Of a DNA stretch of 12,536 nt, positions 12,159 to 12,536 are shown piece after piece. A program made the translations under genes and the position numbers. Each line of letters begins with the position of its first letter. Position 1 is the stretch's first letter. The stretch spans positions 1 to 12,536 of the forward strand of contig CAZGPZ010000028.1 of NCBI GenBank assembly GCA_964527385.1. Reading direction: 5' to 3'. The stretch comes from JANWHZ01 sp964527385 (GTDB taxonomy: Bacteria; Patescibacteriota; Saccharimonadia; Saccharimonadales; UBA4665). The notes below the pieces were generated by a model, which did not search any database, was not told where the DNA came from, and saw only the letters and a list, made by a program, of their open reading frames with translations.

Positions 12159-12536
12159 ATGTGGATCTTTTGGGCACTTCTGAGTGCCATCTTCGTGGCT
12201 AATCGCCGCATATTTGAAAAGAAAACAATGAAAGGCATTCACCATTTTACCTATGGATTTTTAGTGCAATGCGTTTCACTGCCATTCCCAATGGCGATCA
12301 CACTATTAAGCGACAAATTATTGAACCCGTTCAGCTTAGGATTACATTTCTGGGTACCGGTACTGTTGGTATCTGCAGGATATTATCCACTAAACGCATA
12401 CTTGTATAAGCGTGCCATTAGTGACGGCGAGTTTACGAAAGTACTGCCTCTCCAAAGCTTGTCGCCAGCTTTTGCGCTGTTGCTGTCATGGATCACTCTC
12501 GGTGAAGTACCGAGCAGTATTGCAGCCGTTGGCGTG
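12159..12536 (+). CDS. EamA/DMT-superfamily transporter, N-terminal part (cut by window end)
   Basis: 126 codons are visible and the frame is open at the window edge. The product has an N-terminal helix (MWIFWALLSAIFVANR), a basic loop (RRIFEKKTMKG), further helices at about residues 30-50, 63-80 and 102-112, then ALLLSWITLGEVPSS. That last part matches the end of an EamA first half, where Glu follows a helix. The loop KRAISDGEFTKVLPLQSLSP (84-103) corresponds to the short segment between helices 3 and 4 in this family. It lies beyond a consensus promoter and has a proper Shine-Dalgarno sequence, unlike the two other EamA genes here. The coding sequence is somewhat more A/T-rich than its neighbours, so a separate origin is possible. 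Confidence 0.85.
   Translation, partial: MWIFWALLSAIFVANRRIFEKKTMKGIHHFTYGFLVQCVSLPFPMAITLLSDKLLNPFSLGLHFWVPVLLVSAGYYPLNAYLYKRAISDGEFTKVLPLQSLSPAFALLLSWITLGEVPSSIAAVGV

Noticed and set aside
1..12536. CRISPR array, tRNA, rRNA, transposase, integrase or toxin-antitoxin pair
   Set aside because: No regularly spaced direct repeats, no cloverleaf or rRNA motif, and no open frame with recombinase or toxin features were found on reading both strands.

Overview
The window reads as a piece of a compact bacterial chromosome with roughly half G+C and the standard genetic code. It carries almost only short, single-gene transcription units. The gene mix (TK1-type thymidine kinase, several EamA/DMT permeases, RBBP9/YdeN-like mini-hydrolases, DUF1801, RibD-C/DHFR-like reductases, a short membrane-anchored cupredoxin, tiny membrane proteins) suggests a Patescibacteria/CPR member, most likely a Saccharibacteria (TM7) relative. 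This is inferred from gene flavour only, since no rRNA, tRNA or ribosomal protein lies in the window.

Layout, left to right. The minus strand carries tdk (48-668), an NAD-binding epimerase-like protein (779-1633) and an EamA transporter (1681-2547). Next is a REP/BIME-like cluster of three hairpin repeats (2591-2720). The minus strand continues with a beta-hydroxyacid dehydrogenase (2784-3632), an unknown soluble protein (3698-4192) and a cupredoxin (4298-4720). Divergent from the cupredoxin is a DoxX-like membrane protein (4778-5143). It is followed by a 62-residue Trp-rich membrane protein (5348-5536) with a near-consensus promoter, a folded leader of about 155 nt and a strong terminator. 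Then come a RibD-C reductase (5603-6211, minus), a mini-hydrolase (6298-6870, minus), an EamA transporter (6947-7861, plus), a flavin-type split-barrel protein (7868-8335, minus), a second mini-hydrolase (8422-8976, minus) and a 500-residue protein with three helix-turn-helix-like repeats (9053-10555, minus). The right end holds a DUF1801 protein (10690-11055, plus), a second RibD-C reductase (11058-11624, minus), a 69-residue membrane protein (11721-11930, minus) and the first 126 codons of a third EamA transporter (12159 onward, plus).

The genes do not form an obvious pathway. They look like an accessory set of self-contained enzymes, permeases and redox proteins, with duplicated types (three EamA, two RibD-C reductases, two RBBP9-like hydrolases), each read from its own promoter.

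The most striking structure is regulatory. Seven genes have an extended -10 box (TGN followed by TANNNT) ending exactly 6 nt before the ATG, and two more have it 7 nt before. That spacing puts the transcription start on the start codon, so these mRNAs should be leaderless. A second class (tdk, cupredoxin, the 62-residue protein, the first RibD-C reductase, the last EamA gene) has Shine-Dalgarno sequences and leaders, in several cases with -35 boxes. No gene-free stretch exceeds 300 bases, and no CRISPR array, tRNA, rRNA, transposase or integrase was seen.
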